Below the pieces are notes generated by a model, which saw only the letters and a list, made by a program, of their open reading frames with translations, ran no database searches and was not told the origin of the DNA. DNA of 64,000 bases. Origin: Thalassospira lucentensis (GTDB lineage Bacteria > Pseudomonadota > Alphaproteobacteria > Rhodospirillales > Thalassospiraceae). Made by a program: the position numbers and the translations under genes. The stretch covers positions 434,001 to 498,000 of the forward strand of contig NZ_LPVY01000005.1 in the NCBI RefSeq assembly GCF_001613805.1, read 5' to 3'. Below are positions 25,258-33,662 of this stretch, piece by piece. Position 1 is the first letter of the stretch. Every line of letters begins with the position of its first letter.

Positions 25258-27582
25258 CTAGTTTCGCAACGGCTTGCCGGTCAGGAGCATATGCTCGACC
25301 CGGGCCATCGTGCCTTCGTTGCGGACCAGACGCATGAAGCCTTCGCGCTCCAGTTCCAGAATGTCGTCTTCGGAAAGTTCTTCGGTGACGTCGGTGTCAC
25401 CACCGGCCAGAACCCTGGCAAGTTCACCTGCGACGACACGGTCGTAATCGGTGGCCTTGCCCAGACGATAGAAACCATCAACCGCCATCTCGAAGGCAAC
25501 CCGTGCGCTTTCGCCGGGCAGGCGATAGGCGAATTCTTCGGGGGCTTCGTAACCTTCGACCATTGAAAGCGCGCGCGCCTTGGCATCGGCCAGCAGACGG
25601 TTGCGGTTCATGGTGATGCCGTCATCCTCGCGGAAGAACAGGTTTTCCTTGGCTTCCATTGCGGATTTGGCAACGGTTGCCACCGAAATGATTTCAAACG
25701 CCTTGGCACTTGGTGCCATCGGGCCCTTGGGGAATTTCGGGTTTTCGGACCAGCGACGGATCATTTCCTTGCAGCCGCCCCAGGCCGGAATCAGACCAAC
25801 ACCGGGTTCGACCAGACCGATATAGGTTTCCCCGTGGGCCTGTACGGCGTCACAATGCAAAAGGACCTCGCAGCCACCACCCAGTGCCATGCCGCTGGGT
25901 GCGCCAACAACCGGGAAGGGCGAATATTTCAGGGCCTTGTAGGTTTCCTGACCGGTTTCAACGAGGTTTTCGATTTCCGGCCACGCGGCGATATTGGCGG
26001 CAAACAGCGCCAGACCAAGATTGGCCCCGGCGGAGAAATTGCTGCCTTCATTATAGATCACCATTGCCTTGAACTGCTTTTTGACAGTCCGGATGGATGT
26101 CTTGACCATGCCAAGAACGTCAGCATCAAGCGCATTCATCTTGGTATGGAATTCAAGGCAGGCAACGCCGTCACCGATATCCCAAAGCGATGCGGCACGG
26201 TTGCCGACAACCGGTTCGGATTTGCGTTTGATGTCTTCAAGCAGAAGAACACCGTCCGGGCGGACGACCTTGGCGTATTTGCCATCAAAACCAAGGAAGA
26301 ACAGCGTGCCGTCTTCGACCTTGTAAAACGATTTCCCGGCGGCCTTTTTGAGTAATGCCGGGACCTCGATACCATCGGTTTCAAGCATGGCAATCAGGGT
26401 ATCGACCCCGATGGCATCCATCAGTTCGAACGGGCCGGTTTTCCACGCATAGCCAAGTTTCATCGCGTCATCGACATCGACAATCGAATTGGCGGCTTCT
26501 TCGGCGATGAAGGCGGCATAGGCAAGGGTTTTGGCCATCACGGCACGGCCATAAAGGCCACCCTTGTCCTTTGCTTCCATCATTTTGCGCGGGTCTTTAC
26601 CGGCAGAACGGACGCTTTCAAGGCGGGCTTTTTCCGATCTGGCGAATTTGCCGGTCTGAAGATTGACGGATTCCTTGACCTTTTCGCCGCCTTCGCGGTT
26701 CAGACGGTAAAAACCGCCTTTGCCCTTGCGACCGGTATAGCCATCCGCGATCAGTTTTCCGACCAGATCGCTTTCGCGGTAAATCGCGTGGAACGGATCG
26801 GATTTATCAAGGCTACCTGCCATGCTTGATTGCACATGCGGCATCAGATCCAGACCCACCAGATCCATCAGGCCAAAGACACCGGTTTTGGGAATACCGA
26901 ACGGGCGACCGATGACGCTATCGGCTTCTTCGACAGTCAATCCCCGGTCCATGGCTTCGACCATGGCGGCCTGAATCCAGTAGACACCAAGGCGGTTGGC
27001 GATAAAGCCCGGCTTGTCATGGCAGATGACACAGGTCTTGCCCAGTTTATGATCGGCAAATTCGGCGACCATGTCGATAACGCCGTTTCGGGTGACGTCT
27101 GATCCGACCAGTTCCAGCAGACGCATATAGCGCGGTGGGTTGAAGAAATGCGTGATGATGAAATCCTGCGCAAACCCGTCGCCCATGCCATCGATCAATG
27201 TGGCAAGCGGAATGGTCGAGGTGTTTGACGAGACAACCGACCCCTTGGCGCGAACGGCATCAATTTTGCGATACAGATCCTGCTTGATATCAAGGCGTTC
27301 GATGACGGCCTCGACGATCCAGTCACATTTGGCGAGTTTATCAAGATCGTCCTCGATATTGCCGCACGTGATCAGCTTTGCTACGCGTTTGGACATGAAC
27401 GGGGCCGGATCGGTTTTCAGCATTTTGGCAACCGCACCCTCGGCCACCGCGTTGCGGTTTTTTGATCCTTCGGGAACGATATCAAGCAACAGCACGGGCG
27501 TGCCCGAGTTGGCGATATGGGCGGCAATCCCGGCCCCCATAACACCGGCGCCGATAACGGCGACCTGTTTGATGCTGGTCAT
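25258..27582 (-). CDS. 3-hydroxyacyl-CoA dehydrogenase / enoyl-CoA hydratase, FadN-like
   Basis: This 774-residue bifunctional enzyme has an N-terminal NAD-binding domain (GAGVMGAGIAAHIAN), 3HCDH domains in the middle, and a C-terminal crotonase domain. This is the reverse order of E. coli FadB and the order of Bacillus FadN. The crotonase domain keeps both catalytic glutamates (GGGCEVLLHCD and LVEPGVGLIPAWGG), so it can supply the hydratase step. The ATG at 27582 overlaps the thiolase stop by one base (TAATG). It hydrates 2-enoyl-CoA and oxidises 3-hydroxyacyl-CoA. Confidence 0.92.
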   Translation of the reverse strand: MTSIKQVAVIGAGVMGAGIAAHIANSGTPVLLLDIVPEGSKNRNAVAEGAVAKMLKTDPAPFMSKRVAKLITCGNIEDDLDKLAKCDWIVEAVIERLDIKQDLYRKIDAVRAKGSVVSSNTSTIPLATLIDGMGDGFAQDFIITHFFNPPRYMRLLELVGSDVTRNGVIDMVAEFADHKLGKTCVICHDKPGFIANRLGVYWIQAAMVEAMDRGLTVEEADSVIGRPFGIPKTGVFGLMDLVGLDLMPHVQSSMAGSLDKSDPFHAIYRESDLVGKLIADGYTGRKGKGGFYRLNREGGEKVKESVNLQTGKFARSEKARLESVRSAGKDPRKMMEAKDKGGLYGRAVMAKTLAYAAFIAEEAANSIVDVDDAMKLGYAWKTGPFELMDAIGVDTLIAMLETDGIEVPALLKKAAGKSFYKVEDGTLFFLGFDGKYAKVVRPDGVLLLEDIKRKSEPVVGNRAASLWDIGDGVACLEFHTKMNALDADVLGMVKTSIRTVKKQFKAMVIYNEGSNFSAGANLGLALFAANIAAWPEIENLVETGQETYKALKYSPFPVVGAPSGMALGGGCEVLLHCDAVQAHGETYIGLVEPGVGLIPAWGGCKEMIRRWSENPKFPKGPMAPSAKAFEIISVATVAKSAMEAKENLFFREDDGITMNRNRLLADAKARALSMVEGYEAPEEFAYRLPGESARVAFEMAVDGFYRLGKATDYDRVVAGELARVLAGGDTDVTEELSEDDILELEREGFMRLVRNEGTMARVEHMLLTGKPLRN

Positions 27583-28718
27583 TACATCGCCTCCAGAATG
27601 GTCGCGATCCCCTGACCCCCGCCAATACATTGCGAGGCAAGTGCGTATTTGCCGCCTTCACGTTTCAGAAGGGCGGCTGCCTTGCCGACAATACGCGCAC
27701 CCGTTGCACCCAGCGGATGCCCGATGGCCAGTGCGCCGCCATCGATATTGACGGTTTTGATATCCAGACCAAGGTCGGAAATGCTGGCCATTGCCTGCGA
27801 CGAGAAAGCTTCGTTCAGTTCAACAACATTAAGGTCGGATGCCTTGATACCGGCACGCGCCAGCGCCTTTTTCGAGGCACCAACCGGGCCGATCCCCATG
27901 ATTTCCGGCAGGCAACCGTCAACAGCAACAGATTTGATCCGTGCCAGCGGTGTGAGGCCGTGTTTCTTGGCATATTCCTCGGAGCAGACCAGAACCGCAG
28001 ATGCCCCATCGGTCAGCGGCGAGGATGTGCCCGCAGTCACAACACCATCCGCCTTGAAAGCCGGTTTCAGATCGGCAAGGCCTTCGGCTGTGGTGTCGCC
28101 GCGAATGCAGCCATCTTCGGCGATTGTGCCATCGGGGCCTTCAATCGGGATGATTTCATCGACAAATTTGCCTGCTGCCTGTGCGGCGGCGGCCTTTTTA
28201 TGGCTTTCTACGGCAAAGGCTTCCTGATCGGCGCGCGACAGGCTGTATTTGGTTGCGACGTTTTCCGCCGTATCGCCCATGCCCATATATGCCTCGGGCA
28301 TTTCCTTATACAGGGCCGGGTTTGGCATCGGGTTGAAGCCCATCATCGGCACGCGCGACATGCTTTCGATACCGGCACAGATGAAGGCATCACCGGCACC
28401 AATCGCAATGGCACCGGCTGCCTGATGGATCGACTGCATGGATGATCCGCAGAAACGGTTGACCGTGACACCGCCGACCGAGCGTGGCAGACCGGCAAGG
28501 AAAGTGATCAGGCGGGCGACGTTAAGACCCTGTTCGCCTTCGGGGAAGGCACAGCCCAGAACCAGATCCTCGATCGTGTTGGGATCGATACCGGTTTTAT
28601 CCACCAGACCTTTGACGACCTGTGCCGCAAGATCGTCAGGACGGACCTTGGCAAGGGCACCTTTGCGTGCCGGGGTGAAAGGCGACCGGACATATCCGGC
28701 AATAACGGCATTGGTCAT
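27582..28718 (-). CDS. Acetyl-CoA C-acyltransferase (3-ketoacyl-CoA thiolase)
   Basis: This 378-residue thiolase completes beta-oxidation by cleaving 3-ketoacyl-CoA with CoA. Catalytic residues are Cys90 in NRFCGSSMQ, the His in GHPLGATGAR and the second Cys in SQCIGGGQG. It has the length and motifs of FadA/FadI-type thiolases. It directly follows merR (47-bp gap) and is translationally coupled to the FadN-like gene. Confidence 0.93.
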   Translation of the reverse strand: MTNAVIAGYVRSPFTPARKGALAKVRPDDLAAQVVKGLVDKTGIDPNTIEDLVLGCAFPEGEQGLNVARLITFLAGLPRSVGGVTVNRFCGSSMQSIHQAAGAIAIGAGDAFICAGIESMSRVPMMGFNPMPNPALYKEMPEAYMGMGDTAENVATKYSLSRADQEAFAVESHKKAAAAQAAGKFVDEIIPIEGPDGTIAEDGCIRGDTTAEGLADLKPAFKADGVVTAGTSSPLTDGASAVLVCSEEYAKKHGLTPLARIKSVAVDGCLPEIMGIGPVGASKKALARAGIKASDLNVVELNEAFSSQAMASISDLGLDIKTVNIDGGALAIGHPLGATGARIVGKAAALLKREGGKYALASQCIGGGQGIATILEAM

Positions 28719-28765
28719 GGCGAAGTATTCCTTCCTGAGCTGTCAGCGATTCCGGAAAGCAATTG

Positions 28766-29170
28766 TTACGCTACCGGATCGAGTCCTTTTTCTTTAAGCG
28801 CATCAATCGATTGTTGTTCGATGTCACGCAATTCATCCAAAGTGACGTCCAGTGCCTGGCGTTGATCTTCCAGGGCTTCTATCCGTTCCCGGACCCGGGT
28901 CAGCAACATCCTGATCTGTTCGGCCTGGGTGGGGTCTGCGCCATAAAGATCCAGATAATCTGCAATCTCTTTCAGCGTGAAACCCAGTCTTTTGCCCCGC
29001 AGGATGATCAGCATTCTGGCTCTGTCCTGCCGGGTGTAGATCCTTGTCGTGCCGGCACGTTGTGGTGCTACGAGACCTTTTTGTTCGTAAAACCGGATGG
29101 TGCGTGGCGTAACTCCCAGATTTTCGGCCAGTTCGGGAACGGTATAAAACCGGTCGTCAATTTTCGTCAT
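28766..29170 (-). CDS. MerR-family regulator of the fatty-acid genes (LiuR-like)
   Basis: This 134-residue regulator has an N-terminal MerR winged helix (YTVPELAENLGVTPRTIRFYEQKGL), followed by RGKRLGFTLKEIADYLDLYG and a dimerising coiled coil. There is no C-terminal metal-binding Cys cluster. The sequence resembles the LiuR-type regulators of branched-chain amino acid and fatty acid degradation in proteobacteria. It heads the seven-gene operon, and two copies of the palindrome ACGTTAACGT precede it, so autoregulation and control of the surrounding genes are likely. The effector is probably an acyl-CoA, which is an inference. Confidence 0.9.
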   Translation of the reverse strand: MTKIDDRFYTVPELAENLGVTPRTIRFYEQKGLVAPQRAGTTRIYTRQDRARMLIILRGKRLGFTLKEIADYLDLYGADPTQAEQIRMLLTRVRERIEALEDQRQALDVTLDELRDIEQQSIDALKEKGLDPVA

Positions 29171-29274
29171 TTGATCGCCCCTATGGTATATATTTTTATC
29201 TTTACGTCAATTAGTTTACGTTAACGTCACTTGGATTTTTTCCATTCTGTGTGACATGACGTTAACGTATTGAA
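29171..29274 (-). promoter_or_regulatory. merR operon promoter with two MerR operators
   Basis: Two palindromes with identical core ACGTTAACGT lie at 29218-29227 and 29259-29268, centres 41 bp apart (about four helical turns). An extra ACGT half-site is at 29204-29207. On the minus strand a plausible promoter TTGACG, 16-base spacer, TACCAT begins at 29209, with its -35 overlapping the half-site. The transcript would start just before merR. Confidence 0.75.
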
Positions 29275-30966
29275 TTATTGTGCTTTTCCCTCGCGTTTCA
29301 GACGCTCTTCCTCGACCAGTTCCTTCTTCGACAATTTGCCGACCATGGTTTTTGGAAGTTCTTCCCTGATCTCGATTTCACGTGGCATTTCGATTCTCGA
29401 AATCTTGTCATCAAGGAATGTTCGCAAATCTTCGGCGGTTACATCGGTGACATTGTCCTTCAGACGCACAAAGGCCTTGGGTGCCTGGCCGCGATACTGA
29501 TCGGGAACGCCGATAACCGTGACCTCGGCGATCTGTTTATGCAGATAAAGCGCTTCTTCGATGGCGCGCGGATAGACATTGTAACCGCTGCATAAAATAA
29601 CGTCTTTAAGTCGATCAACCAAAAATATATATCCGTCCTGATCGGCATAACCCACATCGCCGGTCTTAAGCCAGCCATCGACAAAGGTTTCCCTGGTTGC
29701 GGTTTCGTTCTGCCAGTATCCCGGCATTACCTGCGGGCCGCGAACGCAAACCTCGCCCTTTTCCCCGGCAGGCATGACCTGATCGGGCCGATCAAGCGAT
29801 CTGATCTGGATATCGGAGCCGGGCAAGGGAATGCCGATTGATCCTTCCTTATTGACGCCTTTGACCGGATTGCATGTGCAGACCGGGCTGGCTTCGGTCA
29901 GGCCATAGCCTTCGACCAGTTTGGCACCGGTGATTTCTTCGAACCGGTGTTTGACTTCAACAGGAAGCGGCGCGCCGCCCGAAATGCAGCAACGGACCGA
30001 AGACAGGTCATGTTTGAGCGTTTCCGGCGAATTATTGATCGCCGTGTAGATCGTCGGCACACCGGGGAAGATCGTGACGTTTTTCTTGTCGAGTGCCTTT
30101 AGCAACGCATCAAGTTCGAAGCGCGGCTGCAGAACAAGTTCCGCCCCGAGATTGATCGACGTGTTCAGTGCCACGGTCATGGCAAAGACATGGAAGAATG
30201 GCAGTACGCAAAGCGTAACTTCGTGCCCCGGATTTGCATCGGGCATCCAGCGTGTCAGCTGATCGACATTGGCGCTGAGATTCCCGTGGGTCAGCATTGC
30301 CCCCTTGGGGCGACCGGTTGTGCCGCCGGTATATTGCAATACCGCCAGATCGTTGACCGTCACGTCGGCAACGAAGCTTATGGGTTTGCAATCAGCCAGC
30401 CGCGAAAAAGGAATATGGCGCAGATCTTTGGGGATTTCGGCAAGTTCGCTTCGTTTGAACAGGCTGAAAAGAACGCTTTTGACCGGGGGAAGGATGTCGC
30501 TCATCTCGCAGACGACGATCCGCTTCAGGCAGGTTACATCCAGGCAATCGGCAACCTTGGAATAAATCTGCTTCAGATTAAGCGTTACCATCAGGCGGCA
30601 ACCGGAATCCTCGATCTGATAGGCGATCTCGCGCTTGGCATAAAGCGGGTTGAAATTGACAACGACACCGCCGCATTTCAGCACGGCATAATAGCAGATC
30701 ACGTAGTAAGGCGTGTTGGGCAGGCACAGCCCGACCTTGTCGCCTTTACGCACGCCGAGCTGATGAAAGCCTTCGGCGACGCGATCAATTTGTCTGGCAA
30801 TGTCTTCGTAGTCGTAGATACGACCCAGGAAATCAAGACAGGGGCGCTTGGCAAAACGTTTTGCCGCATCATCAAAAATCTCGTGAACCGGGCGCATGCG
30901 CACCGGCGAGCTGATATCGACACCGTTTTGCAGGACAGGCGCGTCTTGGACGTTTATTTGGTTCAT
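29275..30966 (-). CDS. fadD: Long-chain fatty acid-CoA ligase (FadD-like)
   Basis: This 563-residue AMP-forming acyl-CoA synthetase activates fatty acids for beta-oxidation. The AMP-binding loop YTGGTTGRPKGAMLTH, VEGYGLTEASP, the hinge region with GWLKTGDVGY, and VPRAIEEAL-type C-terminal motifs (here YPRAIEEALY) plus the catalytic Lys in TMVGKLSKKEL are visible. I chose ATG 30966 because GGAG lies 9 bases upstream; ATG 30981 lies inside the operator. It is transcribed separately from fadL, with its own MerR-type operator just upstream. Confidence 0.92.
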   Translation of the reverse strand: MNQINVQDAPVLQNGVDISSPVRMRPVHEIFDDAAKRFAKRPCLDFLGRIYDYEDIARQIDRVAEGFHQLGVRKGDKVGLCLPNTPYYVICYYAVLKCGGVVVNFNPLYAKREIAYQIEDSGCRLMVTLNLKQIYSKVADCLDVTCLKRIVVCEMSDILPPVKSVLFSLFKRSELAEIPKDLRHIPFSRLADCKPISFVADVTVNDLAVLQYTGGTTGRPKGAMLTHGNLSANVDQLTRWMPDANPGHEVTLCVLPFFHVFAMTVALNTSINLGAELVLQPRFELDALLKALDKKNVTIFPGVPTIYTAINNSPETLKHDLSSVRCCISGGAPLPVEVKHRFEEITGAKLVEGYGLTEASPVCTCNPVKGVNKEGSIGIPLPGSDIQIRSLDRPDQVMPAGEKGEVCVRGPQVMPGYWQNETATRETFVDGWLKTGDVGYADQDGYIFLVDRLKDVILCSGYNVYPRAIEEALYLHKQIAEVTVIGVPDQYRGQAPKAFVRLKDNVTDVTAEDLRTFLDDKISRIEMPREIEIREELPKTMVGKLSKKELVEEERLKREGKAQ

Positions 30967-30979
30967 ACGCGTTAACTCC

Positions 30980-30995
30980 ATTACGTTAACGTCAC
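30980..30995 (-). promoter_or_regulatory. MerR-type operator upstream of fadD
   Basis: Core ACGTTAACGT at 30983-30992, identical to the sites before merR, in context ATTACGTTAACGTCAC. It lies directly upstream of the fadD ribosome site, so binding should block transcription initiation or elongation. Confidence 0.75.
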
Positions 30996-31004
30996 TTTGC
31001 GGGC

Positions 31005-31046
31005 AAAAAAAACCGCCCGACGCGGAATGGCAAACCGCCATCCCGC
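31005..31046 (-). terminator. Probable terminator after fadL
   Basis: On the minus strand a 10-bp stem GCGGGATGGC / GCCATTCCGC (31037-31046, 31022-31031, one mismatch) is followed by GGGCGG and a run of eight T (31005-31012). It separates the scp2-fadL transcript from fadD. Confidence 0.6.
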
Positions 31047-31064
31047 ATCGAACAGTATAACCGA

Positions 31065-32372
31065 TCAGAACTTGAAATTCGCCTGTAGAGCGATGATGTC
31101 GACGTGTGCGTCGTAATCTGCCGCGTAACTGCCAAGGAATGTATCCGTCTCGTCAACGCGTGCCGAGTTTGCGAAGACGTGTGTATATCCGAGGCTTACG
31201 GCCGCCCAGTCTGCAACCTTGTATGCGGCACCAAGTGAGACCCAATAACGGTCGGAGTCAGGCAGCCGAACGTTGCGATATTCGGTTTTTATTGGCGATT
31301 CATCAAAGGCGACGCCACCCGTAAAGGACCAGTTATCGTCATACTGGTATCTTGCGCCAAGTGATGCAAACCAGGCGCTACCCCACTTGTATTCGTCAGA
31401 GGTTGAGCTTTGCGTTCCGGCTTGCGGACTGATGTCACCATCATAATTGAAGGTGAGCGTGTCGATGGAGTTCCAGTTGGTCCACTGGGCGTCTGCCATA
31501 ACGGTCCACTGACTGCTCAGTTCCTGGGAGACGCCAAAGGTGATTGATTCTGGCGTGGCAACCTTTGCCGTCGCATTCCGGTCGGTATAACCAAGTGCGT
31601 TGGCGGCTGTATCAAAGTCTATTTTGCCGTCAAGTTCGTGCTTGATTTCAGAGTTGTAGGAAAGACCGATTTTCGTACCATCAATCACTTCCCAATTGAT
31701 ACCAGCGGCCCAGCCGGCATCCACTGAATCACCACTTACTTCACTGTTTCCTTCACCGGCACCAGCAAGGTTTGGAACCGATCGGGCGAGCGACGCATCC
31801 ATCTGCTGAATTTGAGGTCCAGCACCGATCGACAACCCGTTATCAAATCTGTAGGCAAGAACAGGCTTGATATTGATGGTTTTGATTTTGGAGGTTGTAC
31901 CATAAAAGCGCCCTGCAAAATCAGGTTCATAGTCAGTGACGAGTCCCCAAGGTGATGTAATTGAAACACCCAGATTTAACTGGTCATTTAGTTTCCAGAC
32001 GGCATGGGCGTTAGGTACAAACGCGTCCTGTGCCATATCTTTATAGCTGCCGTTATTGAAGGTTTGAGTATTCGTTACAGCTCCGCCAGAGGCCACAATG
32101 TTCTTTGCTTTCGCGACAGGCATAATCAAAGTGCCACCAACACTGTAGCTCGTTTCCTTATATTGCCCGACGGTACCGGGATTGTAGAACATGGTCGAAG
32201 CATCGGTTGAGAGCGTCGACATGCCAGCAAAGCTGGAACCCTGTAATGTGCCGCTGGTTTCGCGTACCTGGAAACCTGATGCATGGGCGCTGCCGCTTGC
32301 GGCAAGTGCGCAGATAAGTGCTGTTCCGGAAGCTGCCCCCCACAGGCAGCCTTTCTTGAATTTGGACGTCAT
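31065..32372 (-). CDS. fadL: Outer-membrane long-chain fatty acid transporter, OmpP1/FadL/TodX family
   Basis: This 435-residue outer-membrane beta-barrel imports hydrophobic substrates. A signal peptide (about 1-31, ending AHASGF) leads into the conserved N-terminal plug FQVRETSGTLQGSSFAGMSTLSTDASTMFYNP-type segment, with the NPG motif that forms part of the hatch. The chain ends in Phe, as barrel proteins do. GGGAG precedes ATG 32372. Its position in the scp2 transcript under the MerR operator supports fatty acids rather than aromatics as substrate. Confidence 0.92.
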   Translation of the reverse strand: MTSKFKKGCLWGAASGTALICALAASGSAHASGFQVRETSGTLQGSSFAGMSTLSTDASTMFYNPGTVGQYKETSYSVGGTLIMPVAKAKNIVASGGAVTNTQTFNNGSYKDMAQDAFVPNAHAVWKLNDQLNLGVSITSPWGLVTDYEPDFAGRFYGTTSKIKTINIKPVLAYRFDNGLSIGAGPQIQQMDASLARSVPNLAGAGEGNSEVSGDSVDAGWAAGINWEVIDGTKIGLSYNSEIKHELDGKIDFDTAANALGYTDRNATAKVATPESITFGVSQELSSQWTVMADAQWTNWNSIDTLTFNYDGDISPQAGTQSSTSDEYKWGSAWFASLGARYQYDDNWSFTGGVAFDESPIKTEYRNVRLPDSDRYWVSLGAAYKVADWAAVSLGYTHVFANSARVDETDTFLGSYAADYDAHVDIIALQANFKF

Positions 32373-32427
32373 GGGTTTCTCCCTGGATCATAACGGTTTT
32401 TGGAATTTGCGCTTTTTGCGCCCGCTT

Positions 32428-33099
32428 TTATTTTTGAAGGTCTTTGGCATCGACCCGGATAAAGTCGATGTCGTAACCCTTTCTTTTGAAACTTGTTTTC
32501 AGAAGCCTGCCGTCGTCGCCATACCAGAGATCGCGTTGGACATCCCCGGTCATGACATAGTGTGTGGCGGGTATTTCCCGGTTATTGATGGCAAGTGTTT
32601 CTGTCCCGGTTTTCCGGGTTGTCACAGCGTAAGGTTCGGCATTGATTACGCTGTAAAGGCTTGTTTTCGTGGTGACGTCCTCGCGCCAGAGCGTAAGGGG
32701 CCATGCGCCGTCACAGGCATCGCGTTTCGCAACACCCTTGCCGGCGACCTCGAAACAGTCACCTTCGTATTCAGCCTTGTAGGTATATGGGGAGCCGTCA
32801 TCATTTGTATCGGTATCAACGGACACAAGTTGATCGTTCCGCCACTTTTCAAGGCGTGAATGGCCATATTGGAATTGAAGAAAAAGGACTTTCACATCGG
32901 TGCGTGTGGTGATGGCGGCTGTATAACCATCGGGCGTGTCGGTGATTTCGACCGTTTCAAAGCCGATCGGTTCACCATCCTTCAAGACCTGGTAATTCAG
33001 CGTTTCGTCGGCATGTGCCGATGAGATTGCACCAAGGCTTCCGATCAGGCCGGCGGCCAAAGTGCAAAGAACGGTGCTTTTGATAAAGCTGTGCCGCAT
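32428..33099 (-). CDS. Periplasmic protein of unknown function, DUF3108/DUF6134-like
   Basis: This 223-residue secreted protein has a signal peptide (about 1-31, ending SAHADE) and a mature part expected to be beta-rich: an N-terminal LNYQVLKDGEPIGFETVEI and a C-terminal RDLWYGDDGRLLKTSFKRKGYDIDFIR, a pattern seen in DUF3108 and DUF6134 proteins. Start ATG 33099 follows AGGGG; an upstream ATG at 33126 overlaps scp2. Lying between an SCP2 lipid carrier and a FadL porin, it may handle lipids in the periplasm. That role is inference only. Confidence 0.7.
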   Translation of the reverse strand: MRHSFIKSTVLCTLAAGLIGSLGAISSAHADETLNYQVLKDGEPIGFETVEITDTPDGYTAAITTRTDVKVLFLQFQYGHSRLEKWRNDQLVSVDTDTNDDGSPYTYKAEYEGDCFEVAGKGVAKRDACDGAWPLTLWREDVTTKTSLYSVINAEPYAVTTRKTGTETLAINNREIPATHYVMTGDVQRDLWYGDDGRLLKTSFKRKGYDIDFIRVDAKDLQK

Positions 33100-33122
33100 C
33101 CCTGTTCCCCTGACGATAGAAA

Positions 33123-33419
33123 TCAATCCAGCATGGATGAAAGTTTTGCCGCGACTCCCATGGAGCCCTTGATCTTGAGCTTGCCCATCGTAAAGGCGAG
33201 CATCGGATCAAGTTTGCCAGCAATCATCTTTTCCAGATTGGCTTTCTTGATTTTCAGGATGCAGTCCGCGTCGCTGATATCGTCGTCGCTGATTTCCGGT
33301 TCCGGACCGGTAGCATCAATGACGATATGTCCGTCTTCGCCGCAATCAAAGGCAACCACGGCATTAAGGCCGCGCAATTGCGGAAGTTTCTGTTTTACGG
33401 ATTCGAGGATATCCTCCAC
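33123..33419 (-). CDS. SCP2-type sterol/lipid carrier protein
   Basis: This 98-residue single-domain SCP2 protein binds acyl chains or acyl-CoA in a hydrophobic tunnel. The C-terminal MLAFTMGKLKIKGSMGVA closely matches the SCP2 domain of animal HSDL2. It starts with GTG 33419, six bases after GGGAGG. It is the first gene of the scp2-DUF-fadL transcript, 60 bp downstream of a MerR-type operator. Confidence 0.92.
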   Translation of the reverse strand: MEDILESVKQKLPQLRGLNAVVAFDCGEDGHIVIDATGPEPEISDDDISDADCILKIKKANLEKMIAGKLDPMLAFTMGKLKIKGSMGVAAKLSSMLD

Positions 33420-33471
33420 GAACGCCTCCCTCTGAAGCTGATGTTGTTTTTCTGATTATGTCAGCACTGTA

Positions 33472-33494
33472 ACGTAAAGTGACGTTAACGTAAA
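33472..33494 (-). promoter_or_regulatory. MerR-type operator upstream of scp2
   Basis: Core ACGTTAACGT at 33482-33491 in context GTGACGTTAACGTAAA, with an additional ACGT half-site at 33472-33475. The arrangement of one palindrome plus a nearby half-site is like that before merR. Confidence 0.75.
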
Positions 33495-33576
33495 ACAAAT
33501 TACGATAGGGATATTTAGGCTCCTATTAAGTCACTGATCTGGATAAATAATCAACTGCAGGATTGTGGTTCCAGAC

Positions 33577-33608
33577 AGCAAAAAGGACCCGAAAGTTTCG
33601 GGTCCTTT
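33577..33608 (-). terminator. Terminator between scp2 promoter and surface-antigen gene
   Basis: A perfect 13-bp inverted repeat (33582-33594, 33596-33608). On the minus strand it is followed by a T-run, so it ends the transcript of the glycine-zipper gene upstream at 33663. Confidence 0.85.
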
Positions 33609-33662
33609 GCAAAGGCATCAAGATGCCGGTACGCGTATAGGTCGTGTTTCGGACGGGCAGTA

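Noticed and set aside
23722-25566. 614-codon open frame on the plus strand opposite the acyl-CoA dehydrogenase gene
   Set aside because: It is an antisense shadow produced by high GC and codon bias of a clearly recognised gene; the translation has no family features.
21105-33419. Whole cluster as a leucine/isovalerate (liu) pathway because of the LiuR-like MerR
   Set aside because: Methylcrotonyl-CoA carboxylase, isovaleryl-CoA dehydrogenase and HMG-CoA lyase genes are absent, while fadL, fadD, FadN-like and thiolase genes are present; fatty acids fit better.
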